A stretch of 64,000 nt of DNA, taken from NCBI RefSeq assembly GCF_023701945.1, contig NZ_JABAEF010000002.1, positions 458,518 through 522,517 of the forward strand, written 5' to 3'. The position numbers and the translations under genes are program-made. Origin of the DNA: Rhizobium sp. CG5 (GTDB lineage: Bacteria; Pseudomonadota; Alphaproteobacteria; Rhizobiales; Rhizobiaceae). Positions 1 through 7,881 of this stretch are shown here, piece after piece (the first letter of the stretch is position 1; every line of letters starts with the position of its first letter). The notes below the pieces were generated by a model. It was not told where the DNA came from. It saw only the letters and a program-made list of their open reading frames with translations, and ran no database searches.

Positions 1-486
1 ACGGAAGATCGTGTCGCGGCCGCCCTTGTAGAGATACATGGCGCGGGCGCCGAGCGGATTGTCGATGCCGCCTTCCTGCACGACGGGAAGCATATGGCCC
101 TTCTTCGCCTCGCGGGCCCGCATTTCGGCCGGCGGACGCCATTCCGGCCATTCCTGCTTGCGGCCGATCTTCACCACGCCCGACCAGCCGAAGCCATCGC
201 GACCGACACCGACGCCATAGCGCGTCGCGCGGTTATTGCCTTCGACATAGTAGAGAAACTTGTTGTTGGTATCGATGATGACGGTACCCGGCGCCTCGTT
301 GGTCTGCAGGCGCACCACCCGGCGCTTAAACTTTTCCGCCGGCTCCTTGGGCTGCTGCGCCACGAGCATGGTGTTGTTTGGCACCTTGGGCGCCGCCGCG
401 CCGCTGAAGGCGGCCGCCGGAAGCGGGGCCAGCAGGCTTAGAGCCGCAATGGCGCAGGCCGCCATTGCAATCCGATATCTCGACAT
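1..486 (-). CDS. L,D-transpeptidase (YkuD family), C-terminus cut off by window edge
   Basis: This gene reads leftward off the window; the first 162 codons are present. It begins with a hydrophobic signal peptide (MSRYRIAMAACAIAALSLL, then a PAAAF-type cleavage zone), followed by the start of a YkuD fold (PGTVIIDTNNKFLYYV; GVGVGRDGFGW; NPLGARAMYL). The catalytic HGT...SxGC region lies beyond the edge. YkuD enzymes are periplasmic and form 3-3 peptidoglycan cross-links or attach outer-membrane proteins to peptidoglycan. The next gene on the same strand is a close paralogue, so the pair looks like a tandem duplication. The family is clear; the exact substrate is unknown. Confidence 0.88.
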   Translation of the reverse strand, partial: MSRYRIAMAACAIAALSLLAPLPAAAFSGAAAPKVPNNTMLVAQQPKEPAEKFKRRVVRLQTNEAPGTVIIDTNNKFLYYVEGNNRATRYGVGVGRDGFGWSGVVKIGRKQEWPEWRPPAEMRAREAKKGHMLPVVQEGGIDNPLGARAMYLYKGGRDTIFR

Positions 487-624
487 TCGATCGTCCCTCT
501 CAAATCACGTCCCGGCGGAAGCGTATCGAAGTTTGCGGCCGTTTCAACTGGTGAAACGACCAGGTCAAGCAGATTTGAGCACTCCGCCAAGAAAAGCCAG
601 GCAAAAGGGCTTTCGATCTGTGAT

Positions 625-1371
625 TTAGATCACAATCACCGTAGTTCCGACTTTGACCCGCTCGTAAAGATCCACCACATCCTCGTTGCGCATGCGGATG
701 CAGCCGGACGAGACGCCGCTGCCAATCGTCCAGGGCGCATTGGTCCCGTGGATCCGGTACAGCGTCGAGCCGAGATAGAGCGCGCGTGCCCCGAGCGGAT
801 TTTCCGGGCCGCCTGCCATATGGGTCGGCAGGTAGTGGCCCTTGGCGGCCTCGCGGGCAATCATTTCCTTGGGCGGCGTCCAGTTCGGCCATTCGGCCTT
901 GCGGGTGACCTTGTGGGCGCCGGCCCATTCGAAGCCCGGCTTGCCGACACCGACGCCGTAGCGCCGCGCCTGGCCATTCTCCATGACGAGATAGAGGAAG
1001 CGATTGTTGGTGTCGATGACGATCGTGCCGGGCCTATGCTTGGTCTCGTAGGAGACCATCTGCGGCAGGAACATCGGCTCGATCTGCGATCTGACCGGCG
1101 CGTTCGTCCGACCGGTGACCGCCTGCTGCACCAGCGGGCGGGTGGCCTGGCCGCGGCGGATCACCTGCCGCTGGTAGACGCGTTGGGCAGGCTGCGGATT
1201 GGCATAGACAACCGGCCGCGTCGCAGCGCCACCGAGCTGCATCACCCAGGGGGCGGTCAGATCCGGGCTGACGATGACCGGCGGGCGTGACTGGTAACGT
1301 TCGGCGGCAAGGGTCACCTGGCTGAAGGACAACAGCAGGCTGGCTGTGAGCAGGAGGGTTTTGTGGATCAT
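625..1371 (-). CDS. L,D-transpeptidase (YkuD family), complete
   Basis: A 248-residue exported protein. Residues 1-23 are a signal peptide (MIHKTLLLTASLLLSFSQVTLA). The middle is a proline- and arginine-rich linker and the C-terminal half is the YkuD domain (GTIVIDTNNRFLYLV; NPLGARALYLG). The catalytic block is present: IHGTNAPW, then GVSSGCIRMRNEDVVDLY, with the nucleophilic cysteine in SSGCIRM. The reaction is peptidoglycan 3-3 transpeptidation or a related amidation in the periplasm. It lies 138 bases upstream of the paralogous partial gene in the same orientation; the ldt fold is shared but the linkers differ. Family very secure, specific role not. Confidence 0.93.
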   Translation of the reverse strand: MIHKTLLLTASLLLSFSQVTLAAERYQSRPPVIVSPDLTAPWVMQLGGAATRPVVYANPQPAQRVYQRQVIRRGQATRPLVQQAVTGRTNAPVRSQIEPMFLPQMVSYETKHRPGTIVIDTNNRFLYLVMENGQARRYGVGVGKPGFEWAGAHKVTRKAEWPNWTPPKEMIAREAAKGHYLPTHMAGGPENPLGARALYLGSTLYRIHGTNAPWTIGSGVSSGCIRMRNEDVVDLYERVKVGTTVIVI

Positions 1372-1563
1372 CGGACGGACTCGCTACATTTTACCGAGAC
1401 TAGGATGCCGCGATGGTGGCATCGCGCCCGCCGAAAAAGGGTAAACGCCGCTCCGCTAAAAGGCTGGAGACCTTGTAAACCTTTCATCAGGGTTAGCGCC
1501 GCGTTTGGAAAAATAGTGAACAAATGGTAAACGGCAATCGATGATCAGAGGGAATCACCATCC

Positions 1564-2196
1564 ATGGAAAAAACCGGTCTTGTGACGGGCGACGATGGCC
1601 AGGTGCGCTGCTCCTGGCATGGCAATCTGGAGGACTATCGGCGCTATCACGACGAGGAATGGGGCCGGCCGGTGACCGACGACGCACGGCTGTTTGAAAA
1701 GATCTGCCTGGAAGGCTTCCAGTCGGGCCTGTCCTGGCTGACCATCCTGCGCAAGCGCGACAATTTCCGCTTAGCCTTTGCCGATTTCGACTGCCACAAG
1801 GTGGCGCTGTTTAATGACGAGGATATCGCCCGGTGCCTTGCCGATGCCGGCATCATCCGCCATCGCGGCAAGATCGTCTCGACCATCAACAATGCCCGCC
1901 GCGCCGTCGATCTGGAGGCCGAATTCGGCTCGCTGGCCCGCTATTTCTGGAGCTTCGAGCCTGGCGCCAATGAGCGCCCGGCCCGCATGGACTATGCGAC
2001 GCTCCGGGCCAATCCGACCTCGCCGACCTCGGTGCGCCTGTCGAAGGACCTGAAGAAGCGCGGCTGGACATTTGTCGGCCCGACCACCGTCTATGCCTTC
2101 ATGCAGGCCATGGGCCTGGTCAATGATCATATCGAAGGCTGCCTGTGCCGCGACAGCGTCGAAAAACTCCGGGCCTCGTTTCAGCGGCCGCGCTGA
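1564..2196 (+). CDS. tag: DNA-3-methyladenine glycosylase I
   Basis: A 210-residue base-excision repair enzyme that removes 3-methyladenine from alkylated DNA. It aligns along its length with E. coli Tag as I remember it: YHDEEWG, CLEGFQSGLSW, AGIIRHRGKI, LKKRGWTFVG, MQAMGLVNDH. The proposed catalytic glutamate of Tag corresponds to E50 in CLEG. The structural zinc ligands are conserved with the right spacing (C16, H29, H189, C193). An N-terminal extension of about 12 residues precedes the usual Tag start. Its stop codon directly abuts that of the convergent HAD gene. Confidence 0.95.
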   Translation: MEKTGLVTGDDGQVRCSWHGNLEDYRRYHDEEWGRPVTDDARLFEKICLEGFQSGLSWLTILRKRDNFRLAFADFDCHKVALFNDEDIARCLADAGIIRHRGKIVSTINNARRAVDLEAEFGSLARYFWSFEPGANERPARMDYATLRANPTSPTSVRLSKDLKKRGWTFVGPTTVYAFMQAMGLVNDHIEGCLCRDSVEKLRASFQRPR

Positions 2197-2904
2197 TCAG
2201 GTGATCGAGGCGACCAGGTCCGGCAGCGCGCCCAGATGGGAAAGTTCGCGAAACCGCGGCGCCTCGGCGGGCTTGTCCACATGCTCGAGAATCCAGGTCA
2301 GCTCATGGGGCACGAACACGCCCCAGGCGCCGACCGCAATCGCCGGCACCACGTCGGATTTCAGCGAATTGCCGACCATCATCGCCCGCTCCGGGCTCTC
2401 GCCATTCTTCGAAAAGATGCGGCGATAGGTGGTCGCCGTCTTGTCCGAGACGATCTCCACCGCATCGAAGAAATCGCCAAGGCCGGATTGGGCAAGCTTG
2501 CGCTCCTGGTCGAACAGGTCACCCTTGGTGATCAGCACCAGGAAATAGGAACCACTGAGCGCTTCCAGCGCCTCATGCACATGCGGCATGGTCTCGACGG
2601 GGTGGCGGAGCAGATCGCGGCCGATCGACAGGATCTCGCCGATCACCCGGCCCGGCGCCCGGCCATCGGTGATCTCCAGCGCCGTCTCGATCATCGACAG
2701 GGTAAAGCCCTTGATGCCGAAACCGTAGTGATCGAGATTGCGCTTTTCCGCCTCCAGCAGCCGCGCCGAGATATGGTCGGGGTCCGCGAAGTCGTTGAGC
2801 AGGCCTTTGAAATGATCCTCGGTCAGCCGATAATATTGCTCATTCTGCCAGAGCGTGTCGTCGGCATCGAGGCCGATAGTGGTCAGGGCGCGGCCGGTCA
2901 TCAA
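2197..2904 (-). CDS. HAD-superfamily hydrolase
   Basis: A 235-residue cytosolic HAD phosphatase-like protein. Motif I is GLDADDTLW near residue 11 (nucleophile aspartate followed by the acid/base aspartate). Motif II is LITKGD, the lysine motif is likely K190-like in the ERKLAQSG/SDKTATTY stretch, and motif IV is VGNSLKSDVVPA. A helical cap of about 80 residues sits between motifs I and II, as in subfamily I HAD proteins. It is convergent with tag with no intergenic space. The substrate cannot be read from sequence. Start is the first or second of two adjacent ATG codons. Confidence 0.85.
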   Translation of the reverse strand: MMTGRALTTIGLDADDTLWQNEQYYRLTEDHFKGLLNDFADPDHISARLLEAEKRNLDHYGFGIKGFTLSMIETALEITDGRAPGRVIGEILSIGRDLLRHPVETMPHVHEALEALSGSYFLVLITKGDLFDQERKLAQSGLGDFFDAVEIVSDKTATTYRRIFSKNGESPERAMMVGNSLKSDVVPAIAVGAWGVFVPHELTWILEHVDKPAEAPRFRELSHLGALPDLVASIT

Positions 2905-3070
2905 GCGCTCCTCATGGCTGTGATGTGTTCTCCATTGTGCTGATCAGTCAGCAAAAGGGCAAGCCTGTGACGGGGCGTTACCTGTCCTATGGAAAAATGC
3001 GTCTGTCCTATAATAGGCGGGCTAACCAGGCGATCATGGCGCCTCGGCACGATCGCCTTGACACGCCGCC

Positions 3071-3116
3071 ACCCCCCTCTGTCCTGCCGGACATCTCCCC
3101 CACACGGGGGGAGATC
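3071..3116. repeat. RIME-like palindromic repeat, copy 1
   Basis: The copy contains a short hairpin (GTCC-TGCC-GGAC) followed by a longer one (ATCTCCCCC-ACAC-GGGGGGAGAT). It lies in the 370-base gene-free stretch 2905-3274 and forms an inverted pair with copy 2 at 3205-3250. Apart from these two copies I see nothing else in that stretch. Confidence 0.8.
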
Positions 3117-3204
3117 ACGCAGAGTTAACCGCCCAATTCCTCCAACACGCGACGCATCAGATGTTTTGAACATATCTTATGAGGCAAGAGGCCAGCTGCG
3201 AGTC

Positions 3205-3250
3205 GATCTCCCCCCGTGTGGGGGAGATGGCTGGCAAGCCAGAGGGGGGT
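3205..3250. repeat. RIME-like palindromic repeat, copy 2 (inverted)
   Basis: Same family as 3071-3116 in reverse orientation: GATCTCCCCCC-GTGT-GGGGGAGAT, then GGCT-GGCA-AGCC and a G-run. The pair brackets about 88 bases. It ends about 25 bases after the stop codon of the leftward yeiH-type gene and could act as a transcript-end structure. Confidence 0.8.
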
Positions 3251-3274
3251 AACATCCTCTCCTTCGGCTCTGTA

Positions 3275-4318
3275 TCAGGCGATCTGCAGCATATGGATCA
3301 GCAGCAGGCTGGTCGCACAGAGCATGACGAGTGACAGGCAGGCGGCGAGGATCACTCGCCCGCCGGCCCGCGTCGCGCTGCGGATATCGACCGAAAGCCC
3401 GAGGCCGGCCATCGCCATCACGGTCAGGAGGTTGGAGAGGCTGGCGATCGGCTGCAGGGCGGCGTGAGGAATGAGGCCGAGCGAGCGCAGCGCCATCATG
3501 GCAGCAAAGCCGAGGATGAACCACGGCAGCACATGCTGCAGCGATACTTTCCGGCCGCGGCGTCCGTTGATGATGCCGAGCATCACAAGCACGGGGCCGA
3601 GCATCAGCACGCGGATCAGCTTGACCAGCGTGCCGGTCTGCATGCTGATAAGCCCGGCCGGGGCGGTTGCCGCCAGCACCTGCGGCACCGCATAGACCGT
3701 CAGCCCGGCAAAGGTGCCGTATTGCAGGGCGCTCAGCCCGGCCATCGTTTGCATCAGCGGCATCAGCAGCACCGCGCCGACGCCGAGAATGGCGGTAAAG
3801 GCGATCGACGCCGCCACGTCGTGCGGCTCGGCCGCGATCACCGGTGCGGCGGCGGCAATCGCCGAATTGCCGCAGATCGAATTGCCGCAGGCCACCAGCG
3901 TGGCAAGCTTGGCCGGCAGGCCGAGCGCCAGCCCGATGCCGAAGCTGAACAGCAGCGACAGGCAGACCAGACCGGCAATGCCGGCCACCAGGCCAAATCC
4001 GGCTTCGCCGATATCAGCAACGCTGATCGAGGCGCCAAGCAGCACCACGGCGCTTTCCAGAATGGTCCGGGCGCTGAACTCGATGCCGGGCTCGAAGCGG
4101 GGTCCAAGCGGCAGCGCCGAGCGGATGGCCGTGCCGAGCAGGATGGCCAGCACCAGGCTCTCGATGAAATGGCCGCCGGTTGCCGCGATCTCCACCTGTT
4201 CGATCAGCATGGCAGCCAGCGTCACCGCGCCGGCAAGTGCCAGACCGGGAAGAACAGCGAGAAGACGGGACAAGGAGAACATCGCAGGACCTGTGTGGGT
4301 ATCGTCCCACACTGTCAT
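3275..4318 (-). CDS. YeiH-family putative sulfate exporter (UPF0324)
   Basis: An inner-membrane protein of 347 residues with about ten hydrophobic segments. The family signature ACGNSICGNSAIAA sits near the middle, after FEPGIEFSARTILE and VVLLGASIS. YeiH-type proteins are annotated as putative sulfate exporters, but the substrate has not been well proven. The gene is divergent from a LysR regulator, the arrangement of E. coli yeiH/yeiE. A palindromic candidate operator lies between the two genes. The start at 4318 has a weak ribosome site; an in-frame ATG at 4282 would give a protein starting MFSLSRLL, which is equally plausible. Confidence 0.85.
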   Translation of the reverse strand: MTVWDDTHTGPAMFSLSRLLAVLPGLALAGAVTLAAMLIEQVEIAATGGHFIESLVLAILLGTAIRSALPLGPRFEPGIEFSARTILESAVVLLGASISVADIGEAGFGLVAGIAGLVCLSLLFSFGIGLALGLPAKLATLVACGNSICGNSAIAAAAPVIAAEPHDVAASIAFTAILGVGAVLLMPLMQTMAGLSALQYGTFAGLTVYAVPQVLAATAPAGLISMQTGTLVKLIRVLMLGPVLVMLGIINGRRGRKVSLQHVLPWFILGFAAMMALRSLGLIPHAALQPIASLSNLLTVMAMAGLGLSVDIRSATRAGGRVILAACLSLVMLCATSLLLIHMLQIA

Positions 4319-4355
4319 TCACGATCATCGACATCCATCGAATAGTGTGTCACAT

Positions 4356-4378
4356 TTCATTCGATAAAATCGAATGAA
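4356..4378. promoter_or_regulatory. Perfect inverted repeat, likely LysR operator
   Basis: TTCATTCGAT-AAA-ATCGAATGAA: two perfectly complementary 10-base arms separated by three bases. It lies between the divergent yeiH-type and LysR-type genes and ends only six bases before the regulator's ATG. A further half-site (ATCGAATA) lies at 4336-4343. Position and symmetry suggest autoregulation and control of the exporter. Confidence 0.65.
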
Positions 4379-4384
4379 TGATCG

Positions 4385-5284
4385 ATGACCTTCGAACAGC
4401 TCTCCATCTTTGTCGCCGTCGCCGAGCGCGAGCACCTGACCCAGGCCGCAGCGGCGATCGGACTGACACCCTCGGCGGTCAGTTCCGCCATCAAGACGCT
4501 GGAGGGTTTTTATGGCGTCGCCCTGTTCGACCGGGTTGGCCGGCGCATCGAGTTGACGCAGGAAGGCCGGGTCTTTTTGGGCGAGGCGAGGGCGGTGCTG
4601 GCGCGGGTGCGTGCCGCCGAGCAGATGCTGGCCGATATGGGCGGCCTGATGCGCGGCACGCTGTCGGTCCATGCCAGCCAGACCATCGCCAGCTACTGGC
4701 TGCCGCCGGTGCTGATGCGCTTCCACGGCGATTATCCCGGCGTCGCCCTGACGCTGTCCATCGGCAACACCCGCTCGGTGGCCTCAGCCGTGCTGCAGGG
4801 CACGGCCGATATCGGCTTCGTCGAAGGGGCGATCGACGAGCCGGCACTGTCGGTCTCGAAACTGGCCGACGACGATATTCTCATCGTCACCGGTCCCGAT
4901 CACCCCTGGGCCGATGGTCGGCGCCTGGAAGGCCATGATCTGGCCACCTCGGGCTGGGTGATGCGCGAGCCGGGCTCCGGCACCCGCAGCGCCTTCGAGG
5001 CGGCCCTTGGCGGTCTGGATGTCGATCCCTCCGCATTGCAGGTGGTGCTCGAACTGCCCTCCAACGAGGCGGTGCTGTCGGCTGTGCGGGCCGGCCCCTG
5101 CGCCGCCGTGGTCTCCGGCATCGCCGCCGAGACGCAATTGCACGAGGGCCTGCTTAGAAAAGCCGGTTTCGACCTGCCGCCCCGCCAGTTCTCCGTCCTG
5201 CGCCACAAGGAACGCCGCATCACCATTGCCGCCGCCATGCTGGAACGCCTGAGCCGGGAGGCCGCAGCGGCGCAGGACATCTAA
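4385..5284 (+). CDS. LysR-family transcriptional regulator (YeiE-like)
   Basis: A 299-residue regulator. The winged helix-turn-helix occupies residues 1-60 (FEQLSIFVAVAEREHLTQAAAAIGL, SAVSSAIKTLE). A linker helix leads into a two-lobed periplasmic-binding-protein-like sensor domain (residues about 90-295). The divergent partner is a YeiH-type exporter, so this is most likely its activator, as with YeiE/YeiH. The palindrome immediately upstream is the obvious operator. The ligand is unknown. Confidence 0.9.
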   Translation: MTFEQLSIFVAVAEREHLTQAAAAIGLTPSAVSSAIKTLEGFYGVALFDRVGRRIELTQEGRVFLGEARAVLARVRAAEQMLADMGGLMRGTLSVHASQTIASYWLPPVLMRFHGDYPGVALTLSIGNTRSVASAVLQGTADIGFVEGAIDEPALSVSKLADDDILIVTGPDHPWADGRRLEGHDLATSGWVMREPGSGTRSAFEAALGGLDVDPSALQVVLELPSNEAVLSAVRAGPCAAVVSGIAAETQLHEGLLRKAGFDLPPRQFSVLRHKERRITIAAAMLERLSREAAAAQDI

Positions 5285-5312
5285 GCCCGCGCCGCCCGCG
5301 ATTCGAAAACGT

Positions 5313-5693
5313 TTACTTCCCCTTCGACGCCAGCCAGGCCTTCATCATGGCGATTTCGGCTTCCTGCGCCTTGATCACCGCTTCGGCCAGTGTGCGGATT
5401 TCCGGATCCTTGCCGTATTGCAGCGCGATCTTCGCCATGTCGATGGCGCCCTGATGATGGGGGATCATGCCGCGCACGAAATCGACATCGGCGTCACCCG
5501 AATACTCGATCGCCATATCCGTGTGCATTTTGCCATTGGCCTCGGCAAAGGCCATGCTGGACGGCCCCTGGTCGCCGCTCGGCTGGCTCATGTCCATGGC
5601 CGCCGTATGGCCCTCGTGACTCGTTGTGTCCTGAGCCTGGACAAGGGTTGCGGTCAGCAGTGCGGTGGCGGTGAGAATGGATTTCAAAAACAT
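5313..5693 (-). CDS. Exported DUF305 protein
   Basis: A 126-residue protein. I place the start at 5693 ([13 protein letters not shown]) because an AAAGGG ribosome site precedes it and a signal peptide follows, ending near LVQAQ. A His/Met-containing linker ([10 protein letters not shown]) precedes the DUF305 four-helix domain with its hallmark [13 protein letters not shown] and an [11 protein letters not shown]-terminal helix. DUF305 proteins include CopM-type periplasmic copper-binding proteins, and the methionine/histidine pattern fits metal binding. It follows another His/Met-rich exported protein on the same strand, suggesting a small metal-handling unit. Metal identity is inferred, not shown. 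Confidence 0.85.
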   Translation of the reverse strand: MFLKSILTATALLTATLVQAQDTTSHEGHTAAMDMSQPSGDQGPSSMAFAEANGKMHTDMAIEYSGDADVDFVRGMIPHHQGAIDMAKIALQYGKDPEIRTLAEAVIKAQEAEIAMMKAWLASKGK

Positions 5694-5773
5694 GGGGTTA
5701 CCCTTTCTGACGGTGCAGAATCTTGGAAAGCGCCGCAGGGGCGCATGAAAGGTAAGAAATCTGTCGGGGAACG

Positions 5774-6172
5774 TCAGGCGCGGGGAGGCGGGTCGAGCGG
5801 CGCGGCCGTCAGCGAGACGAGGCGGCTTGCCACAGTCGGCGCCTCGGCACCCCGCGCCGGTTTGCCGGCATCGTGGATCAAAATATCGGCGGCCAGCGTC
5901 AGGCAGGCAGCGCAATGGCCCTTGGCCATGGTCTGCGGCTGGTGCGGACAGCCGTCATCGGAGGCAGCCATGGTTGCCGTCATCCTATGGCCGGCATCGC
6001 CATGATCCATGGCCGCAGGACCATGGTCCCCATGCGAGGCAACCGCCGTCGGAACGGCCATGACAGCCGCCACCGGGGCCATGCCGGTATAGGGCATCGC
6101 GCCATAGGCGAAGGCGGCAAATAGAGCCATGATCCGGACGAAACAGCGCATGATCCCGAAGGTAATCCCCAT
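5774..6172 (-). CDS. Small exported His/Met/Cys-rich protein, possibly metal-binding
   Basis: A 132-residue protein with a hydrophobic N-terminus ([24 protein letters not shown]) and then a segment dense in His, Met and Asp ([19 protein letters not shown]). A cysteine pair follows ([13 protein letters not shown]), resembling DUF2946-type proteins. I do not recognise a firm family. The gene lies 80 bases upstream of the DUF305 gene in the same direction, so joint expression is likely. Several in-frame ATG codons near the start leave the exact N-terminus open. Confidence 0.6.
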   Translation of the reverse strand: MGITFGIMRCFVRIMALFAAFAYGAMPYTGMAPVAAVMAVPTAVASHGDHGPAAMDHGDAGHRMTATMAASDDGCPHQPQTMAKGHCAACLTLAADILIHDAGKPARGAEAPTVASRLVSLTAAPLDPPPRA

Positions 6173-6218
6173 TCCGGCGAAAGCAAGGCGTATCGCTTTG
6201 TTTTCATGCAGTCCGCGC

Positions 6219-6974
6219 CTAGACGGCCACCACCCTGTGCACGATGCGATAGTGCGGGCTTTCCTCGCCGAGTGGTGCCACCGGCCAGTCCCAGCTCTGG
6301 CCGTTCGGAGGAATGGTCACGCCGTGCATCAGGTCGAAGATCTCGCGCACATCGCCGGTCCGATCGAGCACCGTATAGCCGGTGTCGGTGAGCAGGCAGG
6401 TCTTGGCGGCGGTGATGGCCAGCCCGTCGAGATGGGCCTGGATGAGCTGCGCCGGCGTATCCGCCGGCATGCGCCCGGCCGGCTCCGTCTCCAGCCGCCG
6501 GGCGGCGCCCCGGCCGATCTGCGACAGGATATTGGCGGACACCACGAAGTCGAGGTAAGGCACCTGCCGCAGGAAGGCCAGCGGCTCCGGCACCCGCCCT
6601 GTCGCCAGATCGTCGTAGCCCGACAGGTCCCGTTCGATCAGCCGCACGTTGCGGATGCCTTTGGCGAGCAGCCACAGCCTGACGCTCGCCAGATGCACCA
6701 GATCGACCAGCACCACCGTGTCGAAGGCGCTGCTAAGCTCGAGGATCGGCACGTCGCGCAGCAGGCCGGAGCCGAGCACCACCGCCGTGCGCCTCTGCTT
6801 GAGATCCGCAAAGGCAGCCCGCACTGCCGCCTGGCAATATTCCTCATGCTCGCGCCAGACCCTGGCGCATCGCCCGGCGCGTGACCACAGATTGACGGAA
6901 TAGCGGATCGCCCCCCGGTTCGCCTTGGCCGTCAGCGGCCAGGTCGCCGCATAGTTCAGCGCTTCGAGGATCAT
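6219..6974 (-). CDS. Conserved hypothetical protein, weak methyltransferase-like fold
   Basis: A 251-residue soluble protein. The only recognisable feature is a Rossmann-like segment near residues 64-85 (AVVLGSGLLRDVPILELS, then VVLVDLVHLASVR), which resembles the glycine loop and acidic strand end of SAM-dependent methyltransferases. The rest matches nothing I can name. It starts four bases after the relE-like stop codon on the same strand, so it may be read through from the toxin-antitoxin promoter. Function unknown. Confidence 0.65.
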   Translation of the reverse strand: MILEALNYAATWPLTAKANRGAIRYSVNLWSRAGRCARVWREHEEYCQAAVRAAFADLKQRRTAVVLGSGLLRDVPILELSSAFDTVVLVDLVHLASVRLWLLAKGIRNVRLIERDLSGYDDLATGRVPEPLAFLRQVPYLDFVVSANILSQIGRGAARRLETEPAGRMPADTPAQLIQAHLDGLAITAAKTCLLTDTGYTVLDRTGDVREIFDLMHGVTIPPNGQSWDWPVAPLGEESPHYRIVHRVVAV

Positions 6975-6978
6975 GATG

Positions 6979-7248
6979 TCACCGGTAGACGGAGCTTCGA
7001 TGGCCGATCTCGATCACCAGCACGACCAGCCTCTCATCCTGGATATCGCAGATGATCCTGTAGTCTCCAACGCGATATCGCCAGAATTGGCCGAGTTCAG
7101 AGCCCTGCAGACGGTCGGCAATCTGTTTGGGGTCGTCGAGGCCTGCCACGCGCTCTTCGAGAAATTGACGGATCCGCTTGCGGACAACAGGATCGAGTTT
7201 CTCCAGTGATTTCCGGACGGGCTGGCGATATTCAATCGTCCAGGCCAT
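6979..7248 (-). CDS. RelE/ParE-type toxin
   Basis: An 89-residue toxin of the RelE fold: MAWTIEYRQPVRKSLEKLD, then a two-helix hairpin, and the C-terminal strand block FWRYRVGDYRIICDIQDERLVVLVIEIGHR. The basic residues and terminal Arg/His/Tyr typical of ribosome-dependent mRNA interferases are present (RYRVGDYRI; IGHRSSVYR). Its first codons overlap the end of the antitoxin gene by 17 bases, the usual translational coupling. Confidence 0.88.
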   Translation of the reverse strand: MAWTIEYRQPVRKSLEKLDPVVRKRIRQFLEERVAGLDDPKQIADRLQGSELGQFWRYRVGDYRIICDIQDERLVVLVIEIGHRSSVYR

Positions 7249-7459
7249 TCCAGAACTCTTTCGAACTCAGAACACGATCTTCCCCACTCTGTATCCGCTT
7301 CATGGCGGCCTCCGCAGCGGCAATATCTTGCAGGTCCTCAAGATGCCGCTGCAATGCCATGGTTGCGTAGTCGTCGGGGTCGAGGCCATGAAGGTCTCCG
7401 TACTGTGTGATCAGCCGGTGCATTCCTTCCGGTATGTTTATGGCGACACGCTTGTTCAT
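7232..7459 (-). CDS. RelB-type ribbon-helix-helix antitoxin
   Basis: A 75-residue antitoxin. Residues 1-45 form a ribbon-helix-helix DNA-binding domain (KRVAINIPEGMHRLITQYG). The acidic C-terminal half (LEDLQDIAAAEAAMKRI...FWNGLDD) would wrap the toxin. It overlaps the downstream relE-like gene and should autorepress the pair. The orphan antitoxin just upstream has a very similar start (RVTLDMPEEMHRLV) and the same GLDD end, so the two are probably paralogues. Confidence 0.85.
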   Translation of the reverse strand: MNKRVAINIPEGMHRLITQYGDLHGLDPDDYATMALQRHLEDLQDIAAAEAAMKRIQSGEDRVLSSKEFWNGLDD

Positions 7460-7504
7460 TGGTCACTCATCTTCTTCAGTTGCTTGATGGCCTTGTCATC
7501 TAGG

Positions 7505-7738
7505 TCAATCGTCCAGGCCAAGTTCGCGCTTCACTTCTTCCAGCGAATAGGTCCGGCTTTCGCCGCGCGCTCGTGCCGCCAGCACCTCCTCGGCCTGTTT
7601 CACGAAATAGGCGTCCTCCAGCCGCTCCTCGATGATCTCGAGCATATAGGCATTGGGGTCCGCCCCGGTTTCGGCTGCATATTTCAGCACCAGGCGGTGC
7701 ATTTCTTCCGGCATGTCGAGCGTGACGCGCGTGTTCAT
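7505..7738 (-). CDS. Orphan ribbon-helix-helix antitoxin paralogue
   Basis: A 77-residue protein starting MNTRVTLDMPEEMHRLVLKYAAETG, followed by an acidic tail ending EEVKRELGLDD. It resembles the neighbouring RelB-type antitoxin but no toxin follows: only 45 bases separate its stop from the next antitoxin start. I chose 7738 rather than 7765 because homology with the neighbour begins there. It may be a solitary repressor or the remnant of a duplicated module. Confidence 0.75.
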   Translation of the reverse strand: MNTRVTLDMPEEMHRLVLKYAAETGADPNAYMLEIIEERLEDAYFVKQAEEVLAARARGESRTYSLEEVKRELGLDD

Positions 7739-7881
7739 GGCTTCTGTTCTGATTGTGCGGGTCAATATAGCATCTGTCCGGCCCGCCTTAAAGCCTTGAC
7801 CGCCGCTTCGCCCTTGCCGCCAAAACCCTGATCCTCTAAGACACCGGCACTTGAAATTCGAAAAGATCCGGTGCCCGTATC

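Noticed and set aside
7460..7504. Short frame after the orphan antitoxin (DDKAIKQLKKMSDQ) as a frameshifted antitoxin end
   Set aside because: Both antitoxins already end in GLDD; 15 codons are too few to support a frameshift claim.
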